Positions 17,834 through 26,409 of a stretch of DNA of 64,000 bases are shown piece by piece. A program made the translations under genes and the position numbers. Location of the stretch: positions 42,832 to 106,831 of the forward strand of contig JAZKBL010000013.1 of the NCBI GenBank assembly GCA_040388665.1, in the 5' to 3' direction. Below the pieces are notes generated by a model. That model saw only the letters and a program-made list of their open reading frames with translations. It was not told the origin of the DNA and ran no database searches. Within the stretch, counting starts at the first letter, position 1; each line of letters opens with the position of its first letter. Source of the stretch: DAHVFY01 sp040388665. Its GTDB lineage: Bacteria; Chlamydiota; Chlamydiia; Chlamydiales; Rhabdochlamydiaceae.

Positions 17834-17992
17834 ATGTCAAGACACGCCAGTTATGGAAAATCAAGTAAAGGAGCCAAAAAACGCAATGTATTAAAGCGTT
17901 TTGAAAGAATTGATGTCCTAAGAGAACTTGGAAAATGGAAAGATGGTGAAAACAAAAAAGTCACTGGACTCCCTAAAACACCTATCCTGTGA
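17834..17992 (+). CDS. Small basic protein of the Chlamydiae/Verrucomicrobia/Planctomycetes type
   Basis: A 52-residue lysine/arginine-rich protein reading MSRHASYGKSSKGAKKRN at the start and TGLPKTPIL at the end. The pattern matches, from memory, a small basic protein family restricted to the PVC superphylum (TIGR04137-like). Its size and charge suggest association with rRNA, but no function is established to my knowledge. The stop TGA overlaps the GTG start of ybeY (GTGA), so translation is coupled to an rRNA-processing enzyme. Confidence 0.82.
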   Translation: MSRHASYGKSSKGAKKRNVLKRFERIDVLRELGKWKDGENKKVTGLPKTPIL

Positions 17993-18450
17993 ACATCACT
18001 TTTTACAATAGTCAACAAGCACTCGACGTTTCTTACGTTTTTGTGCAAGAGCTTGCTCACTCTGTTTTTAAAACGCTTGAGCAAGTCCTCCCTAGCGAAT
18101 TAATCATTCATCTTGTCGACAAAGAAACCATCACAAAATTACATGCTGATTTTTTCAACGACCCCACTCCAACCGATTGCATTTCGTTTCCTTTAGACGA
18201 TCTAGATGCCCATGACGATACAGGTTACATCCTACTTGGCGAAATCTTTGTCTGTCCTGAAGTTGCCATTGAATACGCTTGCCTAAATGATAAAAAACCG
18301 ATCGAAGAAACAGCGCTTTACATCATCCACGGCATTCTCCATTTATTAGGCTATGATGATATCGAAGAAAAAGATCGCCTTAAAATGCGCTCTTTAGAGG
18401 ATCTTTGTATGAATAAATATTTTTCCATTGCCGAAAAGCAAGTCCTTTAA
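17989..18450 (+). CDS. ybeY: Endoribonuclease YbeY
   Basis: Metal-dependent endoribonuclease involved in 16S rRNA 3'-end maturation and ribosome quality control. The GTG at 17989 overlaps the previous stop and gives 153 residues. The family pattern is present: PTDCISFP (residues 61-68), LLGEIFVCPE, then IIHGILHLLGYDD at 112-124. The zinc ligands His114 and His118 are kept, but the third position is Asp124 where the usual motif HGxLHLxGYDH has His. Asp can bind zinc, so activity is likely but may be altered. The following Glu-rich segment EEKDRLKMRSLE is normal for the family. Confidence 0.9.
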   Translation: MNITFYNSQQALDVSYVFVQELAHSVFKTLEQVLPSELIIHLVDKETITKLHADFFNDPTPTDCISFPLDDLDAHDDTGYILLGEIFVCPEVAIEYACLNDKKPIEETALYIIHGILHLLGYDDIEEKDRLKMRSLEDLCMNKYFSIAEKQVL

Positions 18451-18471
18451 GTTTAATGCAAATATAATTTT

Positions 18472-19740
18472 ATGTTGTTTAGAACACTGCTCTTTACCCT
18501 TTTATCCTTAACTGGCACAAGCCTTCTTTCAGGCTTTTTGATTGCTCTGCAGCGCTTGGGAAGAATTCAACTAGAAGAAGAGTGGGAAGAGACAAGCTCT
18601 CTCTTTTTTTTCGAACGAATTGCTACATTCCTTTTCAACAAAAAAAAATGGGAAGGGATCGTCTTTTCTATCGGCTTCAGCAAAAATATCTGTCTGTTTT
18701 TCTACGCAATTTTTGCTTTTCTCTTCTTCTCTCTTGAAAAGCCCTCCGTTTTTTCATGGGAGATCTCAGCTTCTCTATTGCTTTATCTCGTTGTTGATAT
18801 TTTAATGACATTTCTAGCGCTACTTAAGCCGAAATTTTATTTTACCTTCTTCTCTCCTCTTGCAGCACTTTTTCTTGTTGTATTATGTCCTCTTTCAACT
18901 CTGTTTTTTCGTTTGCAAAAACTGGTTGTTCCAAGCCCTGCGCGAGACAAAAGTTTTCGAATTCGAGACAAAATTATAGAGATTTTCCACGAATCAGATT
19001 TAAGTCCGCATCTCGATAGCAACGATCAAAAACTCATCCTTTCCGTTGCGTCATTTAAAGAGCGCATTGCAAGAGAGGTCATGGTCCCAAGAATTGATGT
19101 TTTCAGCTTACCCGCAGATACAACAATAAGAGAAGCAGCTCAGAGCTTTCTTGCAGAGGGTTATAGCCGCATTCCTGTGTATAGAGAAAATGTTGATAAT
19201 GTCATTGGAGTCCTTCTTTACAAAGACGTTCTTAACATCTACGCAAGAACTGAAGTTTCAGAACAACTTAATGACCCCATTGAAAGCTTAACTAAGCCTG
19301 TTCTTTACACTCCTGAAACAAAAAAAATCTCTCATCTGCTTCAAGAATTTCGCAACAAGCAAATTCATCTTGCAATTGTTGTTGATGAATATGGAGGAAC
19401 CGAGGGTATTGTTACGATTGAAGATATTTTAGAAGAGCTTGTCGGTGAAATTGCCGATGAGTATGATGCTCTTGAAGAGCTTCTTTATACCCCCTTAGCT
19501 ACAGGCGGCTGGATCATTGACGCTCGGATGAATATCATAGATCTTGAAGAAGAACTTGGCATTGCTATCCCTTCAAGCCCTGAATACGACACAATCGGCG
19601 GGTACATTTTCCATCGAGCAGGAGCTATTCCATTAAAAGGATGGCGTATCCATCTCGATGAGTACGACCTAGAAGTCCTAAGCTCTAACGAGCGCTCTAT
19701 CGAAAAGATTCGCATTACCCCTCATCCTACTAGCGATTAA
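18472..19740 (+). CDS. CorC/HlyC-like CBS-domain membrane protein
   Basis: A 422-residue protein of the CNNM/CorC family, proposed to act in divalent-cation (Mg/Co) transport or efflux. It has an N-terminal membrane domain with about four helices (residues 1-150), then a paired CBS module (about 200-330) with the family motif VMVPRIDVFSLP, YSRIPVYRENVDNVIGVL and VVDEYGGTEGIVTIEDILEE, and a C-terminal CorC/HlyC domain (about 340-420). The membrane part is weakly conserved compared with the CBS part. It follows ybeY by 21 bp, as I recall for the chlamydial CT422-CT423 order. Confidence 0.88.
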   Translation: MLFRTLLFTLLSLTGTSLLSGFLIALQRLGRIQLEEEWEETSSLFFFERIATFLFNKKKWEGIVFSIGFSKNICLFFYAIFAFLFFSLEKPSVFSWEISASLLLYLVVDILMTFLALLKPKFYFTFFSPLAALFLVVLCPLSTLFFRLQKLVVPSPARDKSFRIRDKIIEIFHESDLSPHLDSNDQKLILSVASFKERIAREVMVPRIDVFSLPADTTIREAAQSFLAEGYSRIPVYRENVDNVIGVLLYKDVLNIYARTEVSEQLNDPIESLTKPVLYTPETKKISHLLQEFRNKQIHLAIVVDEYGGTEGIVTIEDILEELVGEIADEYDALEELLYTPLATGGWIIDARMNIIDLEEELGIAIPSSPEYDTIGGYIFHRAGAIPLKGWRIHLDEYDLEVLSSNERSIEKIRITPHPTSD

Positions 19741-19818
19741 ATCTCTCTTAAGGCACAATACATACACAACGTAAGTTCAGTGCTGCACATCAGTATTGTT
19801 TGAAGGAGGAATCGTTTC

Positions 19819-21750
19819 ATGCGAAGGTCTATCTGTTTTTGTGAGCCCAATTCGGCATTTGCCGGCAACGTTTCAACTTGGAAATTCTGCTACACTTCCT
19901 CTACGAACTTACCAAAAGGAACAAAGCTGCGCTTCGACCTTCTTTCTAATGGGAATGAAAATGACTGGCAGCTTCCTCAAACAAATATAAAAGTAAAAGA
20001 AAACCTCATTTGGCTTGAGCTTGACGACAAAAAGTTGATCCCGGCTCAAGAAATCGATGTCAAGGACGCTTTCGTTCCTTCTTATGAATTTACTCTTTCT
20101 TCTGAAGTGAAAGCCGGTGACACGATCTCCATTTTTATCGGCACTCCGGACAAAGCTGAAAGCAAAGAAAAAGGAAATCGGGCTCAAATTGCCACGCAAA
20201 GACGCCGTCCCTTTCATCTCTATATTGATCCTAAAGGAAAAGGAGATTTTCGCGACCCTGAAATCCTTACCCTTGATGTCCGGGGCAATGTTCTTGAAAA
20301 CATCCGCATTATCGCGCCCTCCATCGTCGCAAAAAATAAACGTTTTGATGTCATCGTGCGTTTTGAAGATCAACATGGGAATCTGACAAGCAATGCCGCT
20401 GAAGGAACCCTGATTGAACTTTCTTATGAACATCTTCGGGAAAACCTTAACTGGAAGCTCTTCGTACCAGAAACTGGATTCATCAACCTTCCTAACCTCT
20501 ATTTTAACGAACCGGGCATCTACAGGATTCAGCTGCTTAACTTACAAACCGGTGAAAAGTTTTTATCAACGCCAATTAAATGCTTTGCAGATTTTGACAA
20601 AAGTCTTTTCTGGGGCATGCTTCATGGAGAATCTGAACGCTACGATGCAACATCGAGTATTGAAGTCTGTTTGCGTCATTTTCGCGATGAAAAATCCTTA
20701 CAGTTTTTTGCAGCGTCCCCTTTTGAAGATATCGAAGAAACTTCTAACGAAGATTGGAAGACAATTTCTGGGCAAATTGCTGAATTTAACGAATATCATC
20801 GTTTTGTAACTTTCCTCGGATTTCAATGGTTTGAAGCTACCCCTGAAGAAGGTTTACGGCACATTATTTATTCCAAGGAAAACAAACCGATTTTGCGCAA
20901 AAAGGATTCTAAATCAAGCTCTCTAAAAAAAATCTATAAAAGCCATACTCCAAAAGACATGATCTCAGTTCCCTGTTTCACAATGGGAAAAGGTTTTCAA
21001 ACCACTTTTGAAGACTTTACACCAGAATATGAACGGGTCGTCGAAATTTATAATGCATGGGGTTCTTCTGAGTGTTCTTCAAAAGAGGGAAACTTAAGAC
21101 CCATTATTGCGCATGAAAAAAACGGTATTTCTGAAACTGAGGCCGGCTCCATCCGCAGAGCACTCAACCGCAATTGCCGTTTCGGCTTCGTAGCAGGGGG
21201 TTTGGATGATCGAGGCATCTACAATGGATTCTTTGAAACAGACCAAGAGCAGTACACTCCCGGGCTTACAGCGATTCTTGCCATTGAACATTCTCGCGAA
21301 GCACTTTTCTTAGGGTTGTACAATCGCGCCTGTTACGCGACAACAGGGGCTCGTATTGTCATTGGATTTAATATCGCAGGCATGCCTATGGGCGGCGAGC
21401 TCAACACTAAAGCAAAGCCTGGCCTTGTTTTAAATAGACACATCACAGGATTTGTTGCAGGAACTGCCCCCGTTAAAGAAATCCAAATCTTACGCAATGG
21501 CATCCAAATCAAATCAATCAGCACAAATGGTGAAGCTTGTTTTGATTTTGCCATCGACGACATGGAAAATCTGAGTACTTGTGCCTTAAAATCTCCTGAT
21601 GAACGCCCTCATTTCACCTATTATTATATGCGTGTTATCCAAGAAGATGACCACATCGCATGGAGTTCTCCTATCTGGATCGACTACCCTGAATATGCAA
21701 CACCTGCCGCCGCATCTGCCGCTCAAAAGAAAGTCGTAAAGAAAAAATAA
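19819..21750 (+). CDS. DUF3604-like (PHP-superfamily-like) protein
   Basis: A 643-residue protein. The N-terminal about 190 residues look like beta domains. The segment LFWGMLHGESERYDAT (starting near residue 268) followed by RFVTFLGFQWFEATPEEGLRH and VVEIYNAWGSSE resembles DUF3604 proteins, which carry a degenerate PHP-like metallohydrolase core; in typical members the first motif is GDLHGQSE. The Asp of that motif is replaced here by Met, while His and Glu are kept. A basic Ala-rich tail (PAAASAAQKKVVKKK) ends the protein. The ATG has a strong GGAGG 9 bp upstream. By position after ybeY and the CBS protein it may correspond to CT425 of C. trachomatis (recalled, unchecked). Confidence 0.6.
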   Translation: MRRSICFCEPNSAFAGNVSTWKFCYTSSTNLPKGTKLRFDLLSNGNENDWQLPQTNIKVKENLIWLELDDKKLIPAQEIDVKDAFVPSYEFTLSSEVKAGDTISIFIGTPDKAESKEKGNRAQIATQRRRPFHLYIDPKGKGDFRDPEILTLDVRGNVLENIRIIAPSIVAKNKRFDVIVRFEDQHGNLTSNAAEGTLIELSYEHLRENLNWKLFVPETGFINLPNLYFNEPGIYRIQLLNLQTGEKFLSTPIKCFADFDKSLFWGMLHGESERYDATSSIEVCLRHFRDEKSLQFFAASPFEDIEETSNEDWKTISGQIAEFNEYHRFVTFLGFQWFEATPEEGLRHIIYSKENKPILRKKDSKSSSLKKIYKSHTPKDMISVPCFTMGKGFQTTFEDFTPEYERVVEIYNAWGSSECSSKEGNLRPIIAHEKNGISETEAGSIRRALNRNCRFGFVAGGLDDRGIYNGFFETDQEQYTPGLTAILAIEHSREALFLGLYNRACYATTGARIVIGFNIAGMPMGGELNTKAKPGLVLNRHITGFVAGTAPVKEIQILRNGIQIKSISTNGEACFDFAIDDMENLSTCALKSPDERPHFTYYYMRVIQEDDHIAWSSPIWIDYPEYATPAAASAAQKKVVKKK

Positions 21751-21855
21751 CAAAACTTTTACCCAAATTTTTTTTTAACGCAAAGGCGCAAAGGAAGAAT
21801 TATAGTTTTTTTTCCTTTGCGCCTTGGCATCTTTGCGTTGAAAAAGTTTTAGATA
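21751..21855. repeat. Imperfect palindromic repeat, AACGCAAAGGCGCAAAGGAA arms
   Basis: Starts right after the stop codon at 21750. The left arm (caaaactttt...aacgcaaaggcgcaaaggaa) is mirrored by the right arm, whose reverse complement reads taaaactttttc then aacgcaaagatgccaaggcg. Related sequence occurs at 58257-58310, and a shorter palindrome with the same AACGCAAAG core at 50924-50961. It is a dispersed intergenic repeat. Confidence 0.8.
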
Positions 21856-21904
21856 ATAAAGTGGAAGCGCGGTTTTTGAAATTAGCTTAATGCGGTAGAT
21901 TAAA

Positions 21905-21933
21905 AAAACCGGAGAGTGTTTCCCTCCGGTTTT
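21905..21933. terminator. Bidirectional Rho-independent terminator
   Basis: A perfect 10-bp stem (aaaaccggag with ctccggtttt) around a 9-nt loop, flanked by A-run on the left and T-run on the right, sits between the convergent genes ending at 21750 (+) and 21965 (-). Confidence 0.85.
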
Positions 21934-21964
21934 ACGCTGCAATTAACTAAAAGTAGCTTAACTC

Positions 21965-22345
21965 TTAGCTGCTTGATGACTCTGAGCTCGTTTTATCTGA
22001 TGAGCTTGACTCTGACTCTGACTCTGAAGAGCTCGTTTTATCTGATGAGCTTGAATCTGAAGAATCTTTGCCTTTCTTAGCAACTTCATCTTTCTTAGGT
22101 GTTGTTACTGCTGCAGTATTTTTTGATCCGAAGATACCGCAGGTGATAAGTTTTACAAGATATGATATAAATGAGGAAATGTATCCGCCGGCACCACCGG
22201 AACTGCTTGTATTTGCTTTGCTAGATGACGCAGAAGAAATGCTGTCAGCATTCTTCTTTTCGCTTTTTACAGCTTTAGCAGGAAGTTCTGTATTTAAAAA
22301 AGATTGTGTGTTGTAGCTTGCGTTTGAGTTTTCTATACGTGTCAT
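21965..22345 (-). CDS. Ser-rich low-complexity protein with one hydrophobic segment
   Basis: A 126-residue protein of unknown function. Residues about 37-50 are Ser/Ala-rich, a single hydrophobic stretch GGYISSFISYLVKLITCGIF lies near residues 54-73, and the last 35 residues consist almost only of Ser, Asp, Glu, Lys and Thr, with two copies of SSSSDKTSSxES. At DNA level the tail holds a 25-30 bp direct repeat containing gagctcgttttatctgatga. There is no Sec signal. It stands alone between a terminator and a divergent gene. Such composition is common in secreted or membrane-anchored host-interaction proteins of intracellular bacteria, but this is only a hint. Confidence 0.65.
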   Translation of the reverse strand: MTRIENSNASYNTQSFLNTELPAKAVKSEKKNADSISSASSSKANTSSSGGAGGYISSFISYLVKLITCGIFGSKNTAAVTTPKKDEVAKKGKDSSDSSSSDKTSSSESESESSSSDKTSSESSSS

Positions 22346-22520
22346 AAAAATCTCCCCTTATATAGGTTAAAAGTTAAAGAAAATCCGAGTATATCTGTTA
22401 AGAAGATTTAAACGAAAGATTAAAAATAACCACTAAAAACTCCAGCAAGCACCACAGCCTCTTGAAGTTAAAAACACACATCCATTGTCTATTTTTACCT
22501 ATAAAGGTTACAATCAGCTT

Positions 22521-24188
22521 ATGAACTTATCCCAAATTTTCTTAGCCTCTGTCATGTTGTTAACAGCCGAACCCGAGGTGAATCGATATCATATTAACTA
22601 CTTAATACAGCATAAAAAAATTGCCGAAGCAATTAACTTATACGAAAAATACCGCTTGGATCTCGGACGACATGATTTTGAAATACTCCAGCAATTAGGA
22701 ATGACTCTTCTTGAAGAAGGTGCTCGAAGCGATGATCCTGAAAAACAGCTGCTCAGCATTTTCGGATCAAGTATCGCAGGCATTTCTTCTTCTCTAGATA
22801 TCTTAAGCGCCGGTATTTCAAGTCCAAGACCTGAAACACAAATCGCTGCAATTCATGCATTAGCAAGACTGCAAGATGATAGAAGCGATGATCTGCTCAA
22901 CCGCGCCATGTCTTCAGAATACTTACCCGTACGCATGGAAGCTGCGTATTTTCTTGCTGCTCGTAAAGCGCGCACAGCAGTTGGTCAAATTGAAGCGCTA
23001 ATGCATCGCTTACCTCCTCAAATGCGCTTTTTTTTCCCGGAATTTTTTGCTCTCATCGGAACGAATGAAGCGATCCTTGTTCTGCGTGGACTCATTGATG
23101 ATCCTCAAATGCATGTTAAAGTCGAAGCAATTTTAAGCACAGCTCAGTATCAAAGAGACGACTTACTTCCTACTATTCGAGCGCTTCTTACGCATTCTCA
23201 TCCGCAACAGCAAGAAGCCTGCTGCTTTGCCATTGGAAAATTAAAAGATTCTAAATCTCTAGCTAGACTAAAACAGCTTTCCACATCTTCTTTTCCCCAC
23301 ATACAAATTGCAGCTTTGTATGCGCTTTATCAACTAGGAGATCAAACAGCGCAAAAATCAATAGAAAAAATCGCCTCTCTTGAAAATCTATTTGCAATTA
23401 ATCAATTAGGCGATATGCCAGGCTCTGAAGAGACTCTCATTAAACTTCTAGAAGCCTCATCAGAACAAGTTGTCTTAAATGCAGCCGTGTCTCTTCTTCG
23501 ACTTCACGATCCTCGCTGCAAAGATTTTGTATTATCCCTTTTATTACGCGATAAAAGAGATCTTGGATTTGAGCCGCATAGATCCGTTGGCAATTCTCTT
23601 ATGTCTTGGAAACTCGTTCCTTTAGCAAAACAAAAAGCTGTTGAAAAAATGTATGATCTTCATGCTCTTTCGCTCAGCATTCGAGAGCATTTTCTTGTAG
23701 ACTGTCTAGAATTGCCAGAACAAGATTTTTTAAAAATTGCAAAAATAATTTTTCAAAGCCGCCAAATCGAACTCATTCCTCAACTGATCACTCTCCTTGA
23801 AAACCTTGGAACAAATGATGCTATCTCACTACTTCAAGCACAAACAAATGCTGCGGGCGCGCCTTTAATCCGCACATATTGCAGCCTTGCGCTTTATAGG
23901 ATGAATAAAACAGGGCCTTATGAGGAACTATTAAAAACCTGGATACGCTCTTCTCAGAATAAAGAGCTGATTCGCTTTCGACCCATTATGATACGGCAAA
24001 AACATTTAGAGGGAAGCCATTATGAGCTGACTCCTGAAGAAAACTCTCGCCTTCTCATTGAAGCTTATAGTGCCCTTGCAGAAAAACACGAAAAAGAAAG
24101 CATTGATCTTCTTCTTGAAGGGATAAAATCTGGTCATCAAAAAAATCGCTACGTCTTAGCAGGCCTACTTCTTCACTCTATCCAGTAA
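22521..24188 (+). CDS. HEAT-repeat protein with N-terminal signal sequence
   Basis: I take the ATG at 22521 (MNLSQIFLASVMLLTAEPE), giving 555 residues with a hydrophobic N-terminus that looks like a signal peptide; a frame from a TTG at 22485 is 12 codons longer but less likely. The rest is all-helical with HEAT-type repeats, for example PETQIAAIHALARLQDD, LPVRMEAAYFLAAR, PQQQEACCFAIGKLKD and SEQVVLNAAVSLLRLHD. It is therefore probably a periplasmic scaffold. It lies 37 bp upstream of the LptD-like gene and may assist the envelope. Confidence 0.72.
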   Translation: MNLSQIFLASVMLLTAEPEVNRYHINYLIQHKKIAEAINLYEKYRLDLGRHDFEILQQLGMTLLEEGARSDDPEKQLLSIFGSSIAGISSSLDILSAGISSPRPETQIAAIHALARLQDDRSDDLLNRAMSSEYLPVRMEAAYFLAARKARTAVGQIEALMHRLPPQMRFFFPEFFALIGTNEAILVLRGLIDDPQMHVKVEAILSTAQYQRDDLLPTIRALLTHSHPQQQEACCFAIGKLKDSKSLARLKQLSTSSFPHIQIAALYALYQLGDQTAQKSIEKIASLENLFAINQLGDMPGSEETLIKLLEASSEQVVLNAAVSLLRLHDPRCKDFVLSLLLRDKRDLGFEPHRSVGNSLMSWKLVPLAKQKAVEKMYDLHALSLSIREHFLVDCLELPEQDFLKIAKIIFQSRQIELIPQLITLLENLGTNDAISLLQAQTNAAGAPLIRTYCSLALYRMNKTGPYEELLKTWIRSSQNKELIRFRPIMIRQKHLEGSHYELTPEENSRLLIEAYSALAEKHEKESIDLLLEGIKSGHQKNRYVLAGLLLHSIQ

Positions 24189-24225
24189 TTACTCTTAAGC
24201 GCTATACTGCAGAGAAAAAGTTTTC

Positions 24226-26292
24226 ATGCGAAAGTTTTTCCTTTGTTCTATTTTATTCTCAAGCGCTCTTCTTTTGGCTGAAGAAAAGGTTGATCTTACT
24301 GTTAACCTAAAAGATCCCATTTTTAGCCAAGGAGTTATTTCTACAAACAAGGGCGGTATCGTTACAGGCGATGGAATCCGCATCCAAGCAATGCAGATTT
24401 CCTATACTGACAAGGTAGAAAATGGAGTTCATGTCAAAAAAATAGTAGCGGTTGGCGATTTAATGCTTGAATACGCCGGACAATTTTTCGTCGGCACCCG
24501 GCTTGAATTTGATTTTATCAATCGAACAGGAGTGCTTACAGATGGAAAAACATACGTCGATGTTTGGTTTTTAGGCGGAAGTAAAATCGAACTTAAAGAG
24601 GATGGCAGCTACTACATCTACGGCGCTTACATCACAACCTCTGAGGATCAAGATCACACGTGGGATATCAACGCAGGAACTGTCAAAATCACAAGAGAAA
24701 AGCTACTTTCTGCAAAAAATATCAGCTTTCGTTTTATTAAAATCCCTATTTTCTGGCTCCCTTCGCTCAAGAGTAATCTGAAAATTTTAAAAGAATCACC
24801 TATCCGCTATAAAATACTTTGGGATAAAGGGCTCGGCCCCCGGCTATCGATGCGCTATCGCGTCTATTCCTGGGAAAACTTTAATCTTTATTTCCGATTT
24901 GACTACAGGCTTACTTTAGGTCCGGGTGCTGCGCTAGAAGCTGATTACCATTCTGACGATAACCGCACGATCTTTCTTAGCAAAAATTACGGAGCCTACG
25001 ACAAAGAAGTCCCCGACGAGCGCAGCCCTAAGCGTTACCGCTTTCAAGGTTTTTTTCACACAGAAACCCTCGATCAGAAAACGAAGGTCCATATGACCTA
25101 CGACAAGATGAGCGACATCAAAATGCCAAGCGACTTTAAAAATGATGACTTTGAGGTCAATACACAAAAAAGAACAATTCTTCACGTCGACCACAAACAA
25201 GACAATTTCTTTGGCACTTTTAATTTTCAGCCGCGCATTAATTATTTTCAAAGCCTTGACCAGGAGCTTCCGCTCATTACTTTAGGGATCCGTCCCTTCG
25301 AAATCGGAAAAACGGGAATTATTACAACAAACTACATGAATGGCGGCTTTCTCGATTATGTCTACGCAACCGACCTACATAAATTTTTGAAAAACACGCA
25401 TGCCATTCGCTTAGAAACACGCAATGGCATCTATCGCCCTTTTCAGTTTTCCTATTTAACCGTCATGCCCAACCTTGGGATTATTGGTATTTTTTATAAC
25501 AACAATCAGCACCATCATTCAGTAGGACAAGGCATTTTTAATTATGGATGCACCCTTAACACGCGCCTTTATCATGCATACCCCTCTTTCAAACATGTGA
25601 TTGAGCCTTATTTTAACTTCCAAGGCTATTCACAACCCATCTCTCCTGCAAGAGAGCACTATATCTTTAGTATTGATGATGGCTACGCACGTCTTAACCT
25701 TCTTCGTACAGGAGTTCGCAACACGTTCTTTATGCGCCATTTCCTCCCCACCTTTACTGCAGAAGCTTACACTTACGGCCTTTTTGATAAAAACACAGCC
25801 CTTCACAAAATCTTTCCACGTACCTATCTTGAGCTTTCTCTGCGCCTACCTTTTTTACATGTTCAAAGTATCGCCGCTTGGAATATTGCAGAAAATGTCT
25901 GGGATATAGCAAATATTGCAGCACAATATACCGTCAATGAAAACCTCGCTTTCACGTGCGAGTTCAGGCATCGCAGCCGTTTTGATTTTAGAAAGGCCAA
26001 TCACGAGAATTTTTTTCTTGATGTTGCACGATCGCTTGACGACCTCCTTGACTCCCCTCTTTCAGATCAACGCAATACACTTCTTACAAACATTCAAATG
26101 CGGCTCATGCCGACTCTTACAGTCAATTTTCAAGCTCACTTTGGCTGGGGGCGCCTAACAGAGCCTGGATATAGTGAAATCCGCACAGAACTTATTAAAC
26201 TCATCGCAAGAAGCTGGCAGCTAAAACTCGGTTACCGCCACATCCCTAACGACCCATTCCAGTTCTCCGGCACCATCTCCCTCGTCAAATAA
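24226..26292 (+). CDS. lptD: LptD/OstA-like outer-membrane LPS-assembly protein
   Basis: The likely outer-membrane subunit that inserts lipopolysaccharide into the outer leaflet. The 688-residue product has a signal peptide (residues 1-18), an OstA-type beta-jellyroll (about 20-175, alternating lines such as GVISTNKGGIVTGDGIRIQA and VAVGDLMLEYAGQFFVGTRL), the segment IPIFWLPSLKSNL that links to the barrel, and a long C-terminal beta-barrel rich in aromatic strands ending FQFSGTISLVK. It is shorter than E. coli LptD (784) and lacks the Cys pairs that form inter-domain disulfides there. Identification rests on fold pattern, so the symbol is tentative. Confidence 0.68.
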   Translation: MRKFFLCSILFSSALLLAEEKVDLTVNLKDPIFSQGVISTNKGGIVTGDGIRIQAMQISYTDKVENGVHVKKIVAVGDLMLEYAGQFFVGTRLEFDFINRTGVLTDGKTYVDVWFLGGSKIELKEDGSYYIYGAYITTSEDQDHTWDINAGTVKITREKLLSAKNISFRFIKIPIFWLPSLKSNLKILKESPIRYKILWDKGLGPRLSMRYRVYSWENFNLYFRFDYRLTLGPGAALEADYHSDDNRTIFLSKNYGAYDKEVPDERSPKRYRFQGFFHTETLDQKTKVHMTYDKMSDIKMPSDFKNDDFEVNTQKRTILHVDHKQDNFFGTFNFQPRINYFQSLDQELPLITLGIRPFEIGKTGIITTNYMNGGFLDYVYATDLHKFLKNTHAIRLETRNGIYRPFQFSYLTVMPNLGIIGIFYNNNQHHHSVGQGIFNYGCTLNTRLYHAYPSFKHVIEPYFNFQGYSQPISPAREHYIFSIDDGYARLNLLRTGVRNTFFMRHFLPTFTAEAYTYGLFDKNTALHKIFPRTYLELSLRLPFLHVQSIAAWNIAENVWDIANIAAQYTVNENLAFTCEFRHRSRFDFRKANHENFFLDVARSLDDLLDSPLSDQRNTLLTNIQMRLMPTLTVNFQAHFGWGRLTEPGYSEIRTELIKLIARSWQLKLGYRHIPNDPFQFSGTISLVK

Positions 26293-26306
26293 ACCCTTGC
26301 CCATGT

Positions 26307-26387
26307 CCCTGCCCTTGCCCTTGCCCTTTGCTCTTTGCTCTTTAGTGAAAACAGCTCAAAAATAGTGCTAATCAGGCAAGGGCAGGG
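26307..26387. repeat. Inverted repeat with CCCTTG tandem tract between convergent genes
   Basis: Thirteen bases at 26307-26319 (ccctgcccttgcc) pair perfectly with 26375-26387 (ggcaagggcaggg). The left side also holds repeated cccttg and ctctttg units. It lies between the lptD-like and def genes that converge here, and may act as a large terminator-like hairpin. Confidence 0.6.
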
Positions 26388-26409
26388 GTTTATTAGCCGA
26401 ACTCAAATG

